DNA of 34,031 bases, from assembly GCA_050303335.1 (NCBI GenBank), contig JBNLBN010000014.1, positions 1 through 34,031 on the forward strand. Reading direction: 5' to 3'. This stretch comes from Bilamarchaeum sp050303335 (GTDB lineage Archaea > Micrarchaeota > Micrarchaeia > Anstonellales > Bilamarchaeaceae). A model generated the notes under the pieces. The model was not told the origin of the DNA and did no database searches. It was given only the letters and a program-made list of their open reading frames with translations. The position numbers and the translations under genes are program-made. The stretch's first letter is position 1; each line of letters opens with the position of its first letter. Below are positions 14,394 through 21,906 of this stretch, in pieces.

Positions 14394-15311
14394 ATGGACA
14401 TCAATAAACCTAGAAAAGGTTCCATGGCATTCAGGCCACGGAAAAGGGCTAAGAGCCAGAATGCAGGCACGCACTGGCAGGAAGTATCAGACAAGAGGGT
14501 TCTTGGATTCGTAGGTTTCAAGGCCGGCATGACTCACGTTGCATACGTTGACGACACCGAATCCCCGACACAGGGCCAGGAAATCGTAAGCGCAGCAACA
14601 GTGCTTGAGGTTCCTCCGATAACAATCTATGGGCTAAGGTGCTATTACAACAAGAATTCAGCAGGAGACATCCTAACTGATGACGAGAAGATCCTGAAAA
14701 CCGCCTCACTCAAGAAACTTTCAACGAAAGTAGACGAGGAGAAGGTCGATGATGTCAGGCTGCTCGTGTTCGCATCCCCTTCAAGGACGAAAATCGGGAA
14801 GAAACACATAGAGAAGATGGAAATCGGATGCGGAGGAGGAGATGTCAAGGAGAAGCTCGAATTCGGAAAATCCCTCCTCGGAAAGGAGATGAAGGTATCC
14901 GAGGCATTCAAGTCCGGAGAATACGTCGATGTCATCTCGGTAACGAAAGGAAAGGGATGGCAGGGGCCGGTAAAGAGGTTCGGCGTCGCTACCCAGAGAA
15001 GGAAGGCAACCGGAAAGGTGAGGCACGTCGGTACGCTTGGTCCGTTCCATCCGGGATACGTAATGTATACGGCTCCCCAGGCAGGGCAGACCGGATACCA
15101 CAAGAGGACCGAACTGAACAAGAGAATCCTGAAGATAAGCGACAAGCCGGAAGAGATAAATCCGTCGGCAGGATTTCCGCATTACGGATTCGTGAATAAT
15201 GATTATCTTATCGTGAAGGGATCAATACCAGGACCCGTTAAGAGGTTAATAAAGCTGAGGCTTGCAGTCAGGTCTCCTGAACCGAAGGAGATGGAAGCGA
15301 GCCTGATCTAA
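14394..15311 (+). CDS. rpl3: Large-subunit ribosomal protein uL3
   Basis: The N-terminus NKPRKGSMAFRPRKRA is the archaeal/eukaryotic uL3 start (RPRRGSLAF.PRKRA). Other landmarks are GFKAGMTHV, ISVTKGKGWQGPVKRFG and RKATGKVRHVGTLGP, plus the peptidyl-transferase-proximal HPGYVMYTAPQAGQTGYH. At 305 aa it is slightly shorter than the archaeal norm (about 330-350). It opens the S10-type operon behind a structured leader. The more common upstream SPOUT methyltransferase gene is not present. Confidence 0.97.
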   Translation: MDINKPRKGSMAFRPRKRAKSQNAGTHWQEVSDKRVLGFVGFKAGMTHVAYVDDTESPTQGQEIVSAATVLEVPPITIYGLRCYYNKNSAGDILTDDEKILKTASLKKLSTKVDEEKVDDVRLLVFASPSRTKIGKKHIEKMEIGCGGGDVKEKLEFGKSLLGKEMKVSEAFKSGEYVDVISVTKGKGWQGPVKRFGVATQRRKATGKVRHVGTLGPFHPGYVMYTAPQAGQTGYHKRTELNKRILKISDKPEEINPSAGFPHYGFVNNDYLIVKGSIPGPVKRLIKLRLAVRSPEPKEMEASLI

Positions 15312-15321
15312 GGGTGTTCAC

Positions 15322-16071
15322 ATGAAAGCAACAGTATATTCAATCGAAGGAAAAGCCCTGAAGCAGATCGACCTCCCGGAGGTTTTCGAATCTCCAAGGA
15401 GAGCTGATCTTGTGAAGAGGGCAGTGCTCAGCGAGGAGAGCAGGGAAAGGCAGCCGAAAGGAAGCTACGTCTTTGCCGGTCTCGAGACATCGGCACGGTA
15501 CAGGGGTCGTAAGGACGACTTCGGAACAGTGAAGAACAAGGGTATCCCCCACCTTCCGCACGAAGTCCTTCCGAAAGGACAGATCGGCAAGGTAAAGAGG
15601 ATTCCCGGATCCGTGAAAGGCCGAAGGGCCCACCCGCCCAAGGTCCAGACGAAGTATGTCGAACTCATAAACAAGAAGGAGCTCCAGAAGGCGCTTGCAA
15701 GCGCTATTTCGCTCAGTGCAAGCAGGAATGATGTTGTCTCCAGGCTCAACGAGGATATCGGAGCATCACTCCCTATCATAATGGAGGAGAAGTTCGAGCA
15801 GATAACAAAGACTAAGGATGTTGAGAACGTATTCACTGCACTGAACCTGAAAAAGCTCCTTTTGCGCTCAAAGAGGAACGGCACGAAATCTGCGCTGATA
15901 GTCGTCAGCGAAAAGGGATCAATCAAGGGAGGCGCAAACCTTCCGGGCGTTGATGTCGTTCGTGCGAAGGATCTCAAGGTCAAAGACCTTGCTCCGGGAA
16001 CGCATGCCGGAAGGCTGACTCTCTACAGCGAGAGTGCCCTTTCAGAACTTGCAAAGAGGTTTGAAGCATGA
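15322..16071 (+). CDS. rpl4: Large-subunit ribosomal protein uL4
   Basis: The sequence shows the uL4 pattern: an N-terminal strand (MKATVYSIEGKALKQIDLP) and the long exit-tunnel loop rich in Arg/Gly (YRGRKDDFGTVKNKGIPHLP). The ending, VDVVRAKDLKVKDLAPG, followed by GRLTLYSESALSELAKRF, is also characteristic. The 249 aa are normal. It starts 10 bases after uL3, and its TGA overlaps the uL23 ATG by four bases. Confidence 0.96.
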   Translation: MKATVYSIEGKALKQIDLPEVFESPRRADLVKRAVLSEESRERQPKGSYVFAGLETSARYRGRKDDFGTVKNKGIPHLPHEVLPKGQIGKVKRIPGSVKGRRAHPPKVQTKYVELINKKELQKALASAISLSASRNDVVSRLNEDIGASLPIIMEEKFEQITKTKDVENVFTALNLKKLLLRSKRNGTKSALIVVSEKGSIKGGANLPGVDVVRAKDLKVKDLAPGTHAGRLTLYSESALSELAKRFEA

Positions 16072-16316
16072 TAATCATAGCACCGATCAAGACGGAAAAG
16101 GCAATAGGGAAAATCGAATTCGAGAACTCGCTCACTTTCGAGGTCGGCCGTTCTGCGACCAAGAAGGAGATACAGGATGAGGTCGAGAAACTCTTCAACG
16201 TCAAGGTGGAAACGGTCAATACGCACCACACCAAGAACGGGAAGCACGCACTGGTAAAACTCAAGAAAGAGTTCAAGGCTGATGATGTTGCAATCAAGCT
16301 CAAGATGATCGCATAG
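16068..16316 (+). CDS. rpl23: Large-subunit ribosomal protein uL23
   Basis: The 82-aa protein carries the standard uL23 features: PIKTEKAIGKIE at the start, FEVGRSATKKEIQDEVEKLF and VKVETVNT in the middle. It sits at the tunnel exit and contacts SRP and translocon partners. Its start overlaps the uL4 stop (ATGA). Confidence 0.96.
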   Translation: MIIIAPIKTEKAIGKIEFENSLTFEVGRSATKKEIQDEVEKLFNVKVETVNTHHTKNGKHALVKLKKEFKADDVAIKLKMIA

Positions 16317-16326
16317 GTGAATATTT

Positions 16327-17076
16327 ATGGGTAAGAGATTAAAACAGCAGAAAAGAGGAGCCGGTTCCCCAAGGTACCGCTCGCCATCCCACAGGTACAA
16401 GACTGATCTCAGGTACAGGGATTATGATGATATCGAGAAGACCGGTGTCCTTACGGGCAAGGTCGTCAAGTTCGTCGATGATCCTGCAAGGACCGCAGTG
16501 CTCATGAAAGTGAAGTACGACAATGACGAGACTGTTCTCCTCCTTGCACCGGAAGGTATCGGTGTCGGGGATACAGTGGACGCAGGAGTCCAGGGAAAGC
16601 TCAAGCTCGGATCAGTGCTTCCGTTGTACTGCATTCCTGACGGGGCATACATTTACAATCTGGAAAGGAATCCGGGAGACGGCGGAACCATGGTCAAGGC
16701 CGCAGGTTCCTATGCAAATATCGTATCAAAGGAAGGAAACATCGTATATGTCAAGCTTCCATCCAGAAGGACGATCAAACTCTCAAGCGAATGCAGGGCG
16801 CAGCTCGGCGTAATCGCAGGAGGCGGAAGGCTCGAGGCCCCCATGCTCAAGGCAGGTGTCAACCACTACAAGAAGAAGGCGCAAAACAGGCTCTGGCCTG
16901 TTGTCCGTGGTGTACACCAGGCAGCATACAACCACCCGCACGGTGGTAAGCAGCACCATGCCGGTAAGCCTACTACAGTTTCTAGAAGCGCTTCACCAGG
17001 TTCGAAGGTGGGTCATATCGCAGCAAGGCAGACCGGTAGGAAGAAAGGTAAGAGGACTGCCGTAGAAAAGAAGTGA
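16327..17076 (+). CDS. rpl2: Large-subunit ribosomal protein uL2
   Basis: The protein begins GKRLKQQKRGAGSPRYRSPS and has the conserved VNHYKKKAQNRLWPVVRGV region and the peptidyl-transferase-associated NHPHGGKQHHAGKP stretch, with the critical His. At 249 aa it is a normal archaeal length. It starts 10 bases after uL23. Confidence 0.97.
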   Translation: MGKRLKQQKRGAGSPRYRSPSHRYKTDLRYRDYDDIEKTGVLTGKVVKFVDDPARTAVLMKVKYDNDETVLLLAPEGIGVGDTVDAGVQGKLKLGSVLPLYCIPDGAYIYNLERNPGDGGTMVKAAGSYANIVSKEGNIVYVKLPSRRTIKLSSECRAQLGVIAGGGRLEAPMLKAGVNHYKKKAQNRLWPVVRGVHQAAYNHPHGGKQHHAGKPTTVSRSASPGSKVGHIAARQTGRKKGKRTAVEKK

Positions 17077-17080
17077 TATT

Positions 17081-17485
17081 ATGGTAAAAAAAGACGTTTG
17101 GAAAGGAATTGATGAAGACAAGATCAGCGGGGTATCCGTAGAGGATTTCCTCAAGATCACTACATCAAGGGAAAGAAGGTCATTGAAACGGGCTCTTGAA
17201 AACAGGAACAAGAGGTACAAGGAACTTATCGACAAGGTAAGGGAAATCAAGAAGGAAAACCCGAAGAAGCAGATCCGCACCCACATCAGGTACGCGGTAA
17301 TACTTCCTGAATGGGTTGGCCTCAGTTTCGGCGTTTACAATGGGAAGGAGTTCAAGAATGTCGATATTACCGTTAACAAAGTAGGAAAAAGGCTTGGCGA
17401 TTATGCCCATACCACTGGAAGGGTTGCACACTCTGGTCCTGGTGTCGGTGCTACAAGAGGTTCCAAGTTCGTTCCATTGAAGTGA
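17081..17485 (+). CDS. rps19: Small-subunit ribosomal protein uS19
   Basis: uS19 landmarks are IRTHIRYAVILPEWVGLSF, VYNGKEFKNVDIT and the C-terminal GDYAHTTGRVAHSGPGVGAT. The 134 aa fit archaeal uS19, which is longer than the bacterial protein because of its N-terminal helices. It starts four bases after the uL2 stop. Confidence 0.96.
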   Translation: MVKKDVWKGIDEDKISGVSVEDFLKITTSRERRSLKRALENRNKRYKELIDKVREIKKENPKKQIRTHIRYAVILPEWVGLSFGVYNGKEFKNVDITVNKVGKRLGDYAHTTGRVAHSGPGVGATRGSKFVPLK

Positions 17486-17489
17486 TGTT

Positions 17490-18146
17490 ATGAAAGGTTA
17501 CTCACAGCATTATGGAGAAAACTGCGCTTCTGCAAGGCTTGAGGGAGTGGATGCTTCCTACAAGGACCTCGCACAGGTCTGCGGCAATATCAGGTCGAAG
17601 AAGACCGATGCAGCGATTGCATTCCTTGAAAAAGCGGCAACAGGGGAAGTCCCTGTATACTACAAGTCGCACAACAAGAAGCTCGGACACAGGAGGGAGC
17701 TTGGCGGAAAGAAGGGAAGGTACCCGAAGAAGGCCGCAGCAATCGTCCTCAAGGTCCTCAGGAGCGCTATTGCAAACGGTGATGTTAAGGGCATCGGCTC
17801 AGACCTTGTCGTCAGGCACGCAAGCGCCAACAAGAAAATGACACTTCCAAGGATTGCACCAAAGGGCCGGTGGGCAAGATCCAACTTCGAGACTTCCAGG
17901 GTGGAGATCATAGTCGAAGGTTCAGGAATTCCCAAAGGCGTCGAGCTCCAGAAGCCGGCAAAGAAGGCAGAGGCGAAAAAGCCGAAGCCTGAGGTAAAAA
18001 AGGCCGAAGCAAAGAAAGTCGAGCCGAAGAAAGAGGCAAAGTCCGAGCCTAAAAAACCTGAGGTAAAAGAGAAGGCTGAAAAGCCCGAGCCGAAGAAAGA
18101 GGCAAAAAAGGAAGAGCCGAAGAAGGCAGAAAAAGGTGATTCATGA
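17490..18146 (+). CDS. rpl22: Large-subunit ribosomal protein uL22 with a Lys/Glu/Pro-rich tail
   Basis: The uL22 core covers about residues 1-155 (KDLAQVCGNIRSKKTDAAI, NKKLGHRRELGGKKGRYPKK, IAPKGRWARSNFETSRVEI). From about 156 on, some 60 residues of AKK/PEVKK/PKKEAK repeats form a disordered, alternating-charge tail that the typical archaeal protein lacks or has much shorter. The stop overlaps the uS3 ATG. Confidence 0.95.
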   Translation: MKGYSQHYGENCASARLEGVDASYKDLAQVCGNIRSKKTDAAIAFLEKAATGEVPVYYKSHNKKLGHRRELGGKKGRYPKKAAAIVLKVLRSAIANGDVKGIGSDLVVRHASANKKMTLPRIAPKGRWARSNFETSRVEIIVEGSGIPKGVELQKPAKKAEAKKPKPEVKKAEAKKVEPKKEAKSEPKKPEVKEKAEKPEPKKEAKKEEPKKAEKGDS

Positions 18147-18871
18147 TGCTTAACCAAGAAAAATTGATCGAGGAACCATTCAGCAGGTTCAAGGTAATGA
18201 AATTCCTTGAGCAAAGGCTTGACCGTGCTGGACTTGCCAATGTGGACATCCAGAGGACTCCGCTTGTGACGAGGATCACGCTGGAAGTTGCAAATCCTGC
18301 AAGGATCATCGGAAAGAAGGGAAGGCTCATCAACGAGCTGACCGACGACATCAAGAAGGAATTCAAGATCGAGAACCCGCAGGTAAGCGTGGTAGAAGTG
18401 CGCGAGCAGTTCCTTGAGCCGAGAATGGTCGGGAAAAGGGCATCAAAGTATATCGAGATGGGAAAGAAGGTCAGGGCAGTGCTTCACTACATGCTCAGGG
18501 AAATAATCCGGGCAGGAGCCCTTGGTGCAGAAATCGTTGCATCAGGAAAGATCGGTGCAAAAGGAGCACGTGCAAAGAGCCTCCGTGTCCAGGCAGGATA
18601 CATCCCGAAGGCAGGAGAGCCGGTAAGGCAGATCAGGGTCGCACACATCAATGCAAACACCAGGTCCGGTGTCATCGGAGTGCTTGTAAGGATCGTTCCT
18701 CCAGGTACCGTGTTCCCGGACAAGGAGACTACGAAGGTCGTGCTTCCTAAGGTGATTGAGGCCGCAGGAAGCGTCGGCGGAAGAAGGCCGAATGAATCCG
18801 GCGGTGGCGGATACCAGCAGCAGAGGCCCCCCCAGAGGAAACCCAACAGGAGACAGCAGAGGAAAAGGTGA
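18143..18871 (+). CDS. rps3: Small-subunit ribosomal protein uS3
   Basis: A KH domain at about residues 20-95 carries the GKKGRL variant of the GXXG loop (PARIIGKKGRLINELTDDI). It is followed by the conserved C-terminal domain with GAEIVASGKIGAKGARAKS and the AGYIPKAGEPVRQI block. The last ~30 residues are Gly/Gln/Arg/Pro-rich (ESGGGGYQQQRPPQRK), a disordered basic tail. The first of two adjacent ATGs overlaps the uL22 stop. Confidence 0.96.
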   Translation: MMLNQEKLIEEPFSRFKVMKFLEQRLDRAGLANVDIQRTPLVTRITLEVANPARIIGKKGRLINELTDDIKKEFKIENPQVSVVEVREQFLEPRMVGKRASKYIEMGKKVRAVLHYMLREIIRAGALGAEIVASGKIGAKGARAKSLRVQAGYIPKAGEPVRQIRVAHINANTRSGVIGVLVRIVPPGTVFPDKETTKVVLPKVIEAAGSVGGRRPNESGGGGYQQQRPPQRKPNRRQQRKR

Positions 18872-18876
18872 TCTGA

Positions 18877-19035
18877 ATGAAGAAAAGCGATATACAGAAG
18901 CTGAATGCAAAGGAAACCGAAGCCAAGATCGCCGAGCTCGAGAAGGCAATCCTCGAGATAAGGGGCGAAGGAAGGTTCGAGAAGGTAAAATCCCTGCGAA
19001 AACAGATCGCCAGGCTGAAAACCAAAAAGAATTAA
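18877..19035 (+). CDS. rpl29: Large-subunit ribosomal protein uL29 (52 aa)
   Basis: The short frame reads MKKSDIQKLNAKETEAKI, then a two-helix pattern AELEKAILEIRGEGRFE, and ends KSLRKQIARLKTKKN. This is the uL29 antiparallel helix pair, with the conserved R+.IARL.T near the end. It starts five bases after the uS3 stop with GGTGATCTGA before the ATG, exactly where uL29 belongs. At 52 aa it is at the small end of the family. Confidence 0.92.
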   Translation: MKKSDIQKLNAKETEAKIAELEKAILEIRGEGRFEKVKSLRKQIARLKTKKN

Positions 19036-19059
19036 TAAATCACTGGAGAAGATACTACG

Positions 19060-19362
19060 ATGGATCGAGACCCGATAACCGGATTACCAATGGACCTTGG
19101 CATGGCAGATGTCCTTGACAAGGAAGGAGCAACGAAGATCAAGGTCTACACGACCAAGAAAAAATTCAAGAAACTTGTTACTGTAATCGAAGGAATTGAC
19201 AAGACGCAGCTCCAGCAGACCGCAAAAGAACTCAAGCACAAGCTTGCCTGTGGCGGAACATCAAAGGACGATGTTATAATTCTCCAGGGAAACCACAAAA
19301 ACAAGGTCAAGGCAGTGCTTGTTTCACTTGGCTACCCTGAAGAAAACATTGAAATTGCCTAA
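19060..19362 (+). CDS. Translation initiation factor aIF1 (SUI1 family)
   Basis: The 100-aa protein has the SUI1 fold signature: a hydrophobic strand region (KKFKKLVTVIEGID), then LKHKLACGGTSKDDVIILQG, where the CGGT element is diagnostic, and the ending VKAVLVSLGYPEENIEI. aIF1 monitors start-codon selection on the small subunit. Its location between uL29 and rpp29 is the common archaeal order, here broken by an opposite-strand aminotransferase gene, with which it overlaps by 56 bp at the 3' end. Confidence 0.95.
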   Translation: MDRDPITGLPMDLGMADVLDKEGATKIKVYTTKKKFKKLVTVIEGIDKTQLQQTAKELKHKLACGGTSKDDVIILQGNHKNKVKAVLVSLGYPEENIEIA

Positions 19363-20392
19363 TTACTTCTTTTATTTCACTTTCCTTGATTTTCGGATGC
19401 AGTGGTATGGACAATGTCTCATTAGCGAATTTTTCGGCCATAGGATAACTTTCCTTCAGGTTGTAAGCCGGCTGCCTGTGTATTGGGACCGGATAGTGGG
19501 AATCGCATTGTATGTCATTGTTCCAGAGGTGCGACTTGAGCGCCTCCCTGTTTTTCAGCCTCAGCGCGAACTTGTTGAAGACAGGCTTGATATCCCTTGT
19601 TTCAAGCGGCGGAAGGATTTCCTGCGGAAGAGCTTTTGCATATTTCCTTGCTGCTTCGCGCCTTTTTTCGTTCCATGAATCGAGCCTTTTGAGCTGGATC
19701 CTTCCTATTGCAGCATTGAGGCTCCCGATACGCGATGAGTACCCGATTATCATATGTTCATGGCTGAAGATGCTTTCCCGTCCTGAATCAGCAAGCATCC
19801 TTACTTTTCTGGCGATCTTTTCGTCATTCGTAGTGATCATCCCGCCCATTCCGGCAACCGTCATGTTCTTTACCGGATTGAATGAAAAGCAGCCTATATG
19901 CCCGATAGATCCGACCCTTCTTTTCCTTATCATGGCGCCATGGGCCTGGGCAGCGTCCTCAATTATTGTGACATCCTCGATTTCCATGAAGGAATCCATG
20001 TCAGCCGGATATCCGTGAAGATGGACAGGTATTATCGCCTTTGTCTTTTTCGTGATCTTTTTCATTGCTTTTGCCGGATCGAGGTTGTTGTTCCCGTCGA
20101 TATCGGCAAAAACCGTCTTTGCCCCTGCAAGAATCGGAGCATTCGCGGTTGCTATGTAGCTTGCAGGAGTCGTTATCACTTCCTTTCCCTTCACACCGAC
20201 TGCTGTTAGGCTCAGGACCAGGGCATCAGTTCCTGATGCGCAGGAAACAGCATGATCCACACCGCAGAACCTTGCGAATTCATCCTCGAATTTCTCTATG
20301 GATTCGCCGAAAAGGGGAAACTCGTTCTGAAGCGAATGCACTGCTGCATCGATCATCTCCTTGTCGATTATCGGCTCCTCGAGGATTATCAT
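19307..20392 (-). CDS. DegT/DnrJ/EryC1/StrS-family aminotransferase
   Basis: This is a PLP-dependent sugar aminotransferase family member of 361 aa. Family motifs include the N-terminal plan (DEFARFCGVDHAVSCASGTDAL), IIEDAAQAHGA and the PLP lysine in CFSFNPVKNMTVAGMGG (Lys175). YPVPIHRQPAY and LSIPLHPKIKESEI lie near the end. It probably makes an amino sugar for glycans. No other sugar-nucleotide genes are nearby, so the substrate is open. A shared AT-rich box at 20411-20420 puts its ATG about 25 nt downstream, hence leaderless. The last 56 bp run antisense to the end of aIF1. It splits the usual aIF1-rpp29 neighbour pair. Confidence 0.92.
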   Translation of the reverse strand: MIILEEPIIDKEMIDAAVHSLQNEFPLFGESIEKFEDEFARFCGVDHAVSCASGTDALVLSLTAVGVKGKEVITTPASYIATANAPILAGAKTVFADIDGNNNLDPAKAMKKITKKTKAIIPVHLHGYPADMDSFMEIEDVTIIEDAAQAHGAMIRKRRVGSIGHIGCFSFNPVKNMTVAGMGGMITTNDEKIARKVRMLADSGRESIFSHEHMIIGYSSRIGSLNAAIGRIQLKRLDSWNEKRREAARKYAKALPQEILPPLETRDIKPVFNKFALRLKNREALKSHLWNNDIQCDSHYPVPIHRQPAYNLKESYPMAEKFANETLSIPLHPKIKESEIKEVIRQFQCFLQGSQVKQALP

Positions 20393-20410
20393 GATGGATT
20401 ATCTTGGAGT

Positions 20411-20420
20411 ATTTTATAAT
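20411..20420. promoter_or_regulatory. Shared divergent TATA element
   Basis: ATTTTATAAT lies about 25 nt from the aminotransferase ATG (20392, minus) and about 27 nt from the rpp29 ATG at 20444 (plus). Both genes are probably leaderless, and one nearly symmetric element may serve both. Confidence 0.45.
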
Positions 20421-20443
20421 CGTTTTCGCTCAATATGAGAACA

Positions 20444-20707
20444 ATGGTAACCAAGAAGGACCTGCTATTTCATACGTTTATCGGGCTAGATGTCGAAGTG
20501 GTCAGAAGCACCCAGATCCACCAGAAGGGAATCAAGGGAAAGATAGTCGATGAAACAAAAAACATGATAATAATAGATACTGGAACAAAGGAGATAAAAT
20601 TGCAGAAAAATGCCAACAGGTTCAGGTTCTTTGTAGAAGACGGTCACGTGGATGTCGACGGCTCTAGCATTGCCTACAGGCCGCACGAAAGACCGAAGAA
20701 GGTCTGA
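20444..20707 (+). CDS. rnp1: RNase P protein component 1 (Rpp29/Pop4)
   Basis: Rpp29 is one of the archaeal RNase P proteins and assists 5' processing of tRNA. The Sm-like barrel is recognisable: FIGLDVEVVRSTQIHQKGIK, GKIVDETKNMIIIDTG, KFRF-like NRFRFFVEDGHVDVDG and the final YRPHERPKK. I place the start at 20444, which fits a leaderless transcript from the box at 20411-20420; an in-frame ATG at 20435 is possible. In most archaea rps17 follows directly. Here the gene is followed by, and overlaps by 44 bp, the convergent HEAT-like gene. Confidence 0.92.
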   Translation: MVTKKDLLFHTFIGLDVEVVRSTQIHQKGIKGKIVDETKNMIIIDTGTKEIKLQKNANRFRFFVEDGHVDVDGSSIAYRPHERPKKV

Positions 20708-21902
20708 TCTTTTTCCTTGGGATATCCAGCTTCTCCTTTCTCTCAAATCTTTCCATTGTCCTGGCATACAGGTTCGAGAATTCCCGCCTCATCTCCTTTT
20801 CGTCATGGCCGAAATCCCTTGCATAATCGGCGAATTCCGAGAGGGCCTTCCTTTCATTTGCCGGGTCCGAGAATTTCATCTCTTTGTAATCAGCGCATTT
20901 CCTTGCCATCTTCCGGAACCTGTCCATGAATCTTTCCTCGAATTCCTTCCTGTATCCGAGTATTCCCCTGATCATATTGAATTTCTCCCAGCATATGGCA
21001 GGGCCGACAGAGCATCCCATGGTAAGCGGCTCTGCAAAAATGGCCTGGAAAGCCTTATCCCCGAGAGTGCATTCCATCCTGTGAAGGTCTCCTCTTTCAA
21101 GTGCCTTTTCAACAAGCAGTTTCCTGAATCTCAGCGATTGCCTGCTTTCCGGGAATGCCTTGTAAATCTTGTAGAGCGAGTAGTCGACATTGTCATCATC
21201 AATGTGCCTCACAATGTGCGGTATAAGTTCTGTTACTTCCTCTCCCACTTCCCTGTATTCGGCCATCATGCCAAGCGTATTGAGGCAATGCACGGCACCG
21301 CTTGTGAGTTTGCCCTCTTTTTCTTCAATGGCCTTTTCCATTAGAACCGGAACCGAAGGAACAATGACATTCACGGCATCCCACAAAGCATGCGCCTTAT
21401 CCCTGTCGTAGGATTCAGTAACATAGATTTCTTTCTGAAAGTGAAAATATACCAGGTTCACGACAGCGTAACTGACCTTTTCCAGGTACCGCAGGAGATT
21501 CCTGGCAGTCTCCCTGTCATCTTCCCTCAGGTATAATTCGAATATCTTCTCGTCTGCATCCAGTCTCTGTTCCCGCCTTTCAGTGATATCTGCAAGAAGG
21601 CGCGATGCCTCCCTCCGTGTTATGACATTCTCGTTCTCCAAAAGTCCGAGCAGCCGGGATTTCTCTATTTCCAGAGCATTTTCCGATCGCATTATCGACC
21701 TTACATGCTCCCCTGATTGTTCATTATCTATGCCGGAAAGGACCCTTACCTGGTATTCCGGCTTCAGGCTCCCGATATGCGGGATCGACGCTTCACCGAT
21801 CGAGGCCAGTCCTTCAATGTCCTCCTGGCTGACAGCTTTTTCAATCTGCCTTTTTAGAAGATAATCCTCGATCATCCGTGCAGCTTTATTGAAAAAACCC
21901 AT
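20664..21902 (-). CDS. HEAT-like helical protein, partner of the MoxR-VWA pair
   Basis: This 412-aa all-helical protein follows the VWA gene by four bases, with AGGTGAT (partly encoding the VWA C-terminus) as ribosome binding site. HEAT-like helix pairs are visible at about 45-110 (ASIGEASIPHIGSL, ENVITRREASRLLADI). The rest is more divergent and includes several Cys. The C-terminus KEKLDIPRKKIRPSSVFRAAC matches the tails of the paralogue array, closest to TKKLEIP...KMFRVAC of the protein at 26998. This identifies it as a distant relative of the array. There is no downstream gene, and the FR arginine uses CGT, so its tail does not serve as a ribosome binding site. Its 3' end runs 44 bp antisense into rpp29. 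Confidence 0.75.
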   Translation of the reverse strand: MGFFNKAARMIEDYLLKRQIEKAVSQEDIEGLASIGEASIPHIGSLKPEYQVRVLSGIDNEQSGEHVRSIMRSENALEIEKSRLLGLLENENVITRREASRLLADITERREQRLDADEKIFELYLREDDRETARNLLRYLEKVSYAVVNLVYFHFQKEIYVTESYDRDKAHALWDAVNVIVPSVPVLMEKAIEEKEGKLTSGAVHCLNTLGMMAEYREVGEEVTELIPHIVRHIDDDNVDYSLYKIYKAFPESRQSLRFRKLLVEKALERGDLHRMECTLGDKAFQAIFAEPLTMGCSVGPAICWEKFNMIRGILGYRKEFEERFMDRFRKMARKCADYKEMKFSDPANERKALSEFADYARDFGHDEKEMRREFSNLYARTMERFERKEKLDIPRKKIRPSSVFRAACRQC

Positions 21903-21906
21903 CCGA

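Noticed and set aside
14276..14530. Minus-strand frame across the uL3 leader
   Set aside because: Most of it is antisense to the uL3 N-terminus. It has no ribosome binding site or recognisable protein features.
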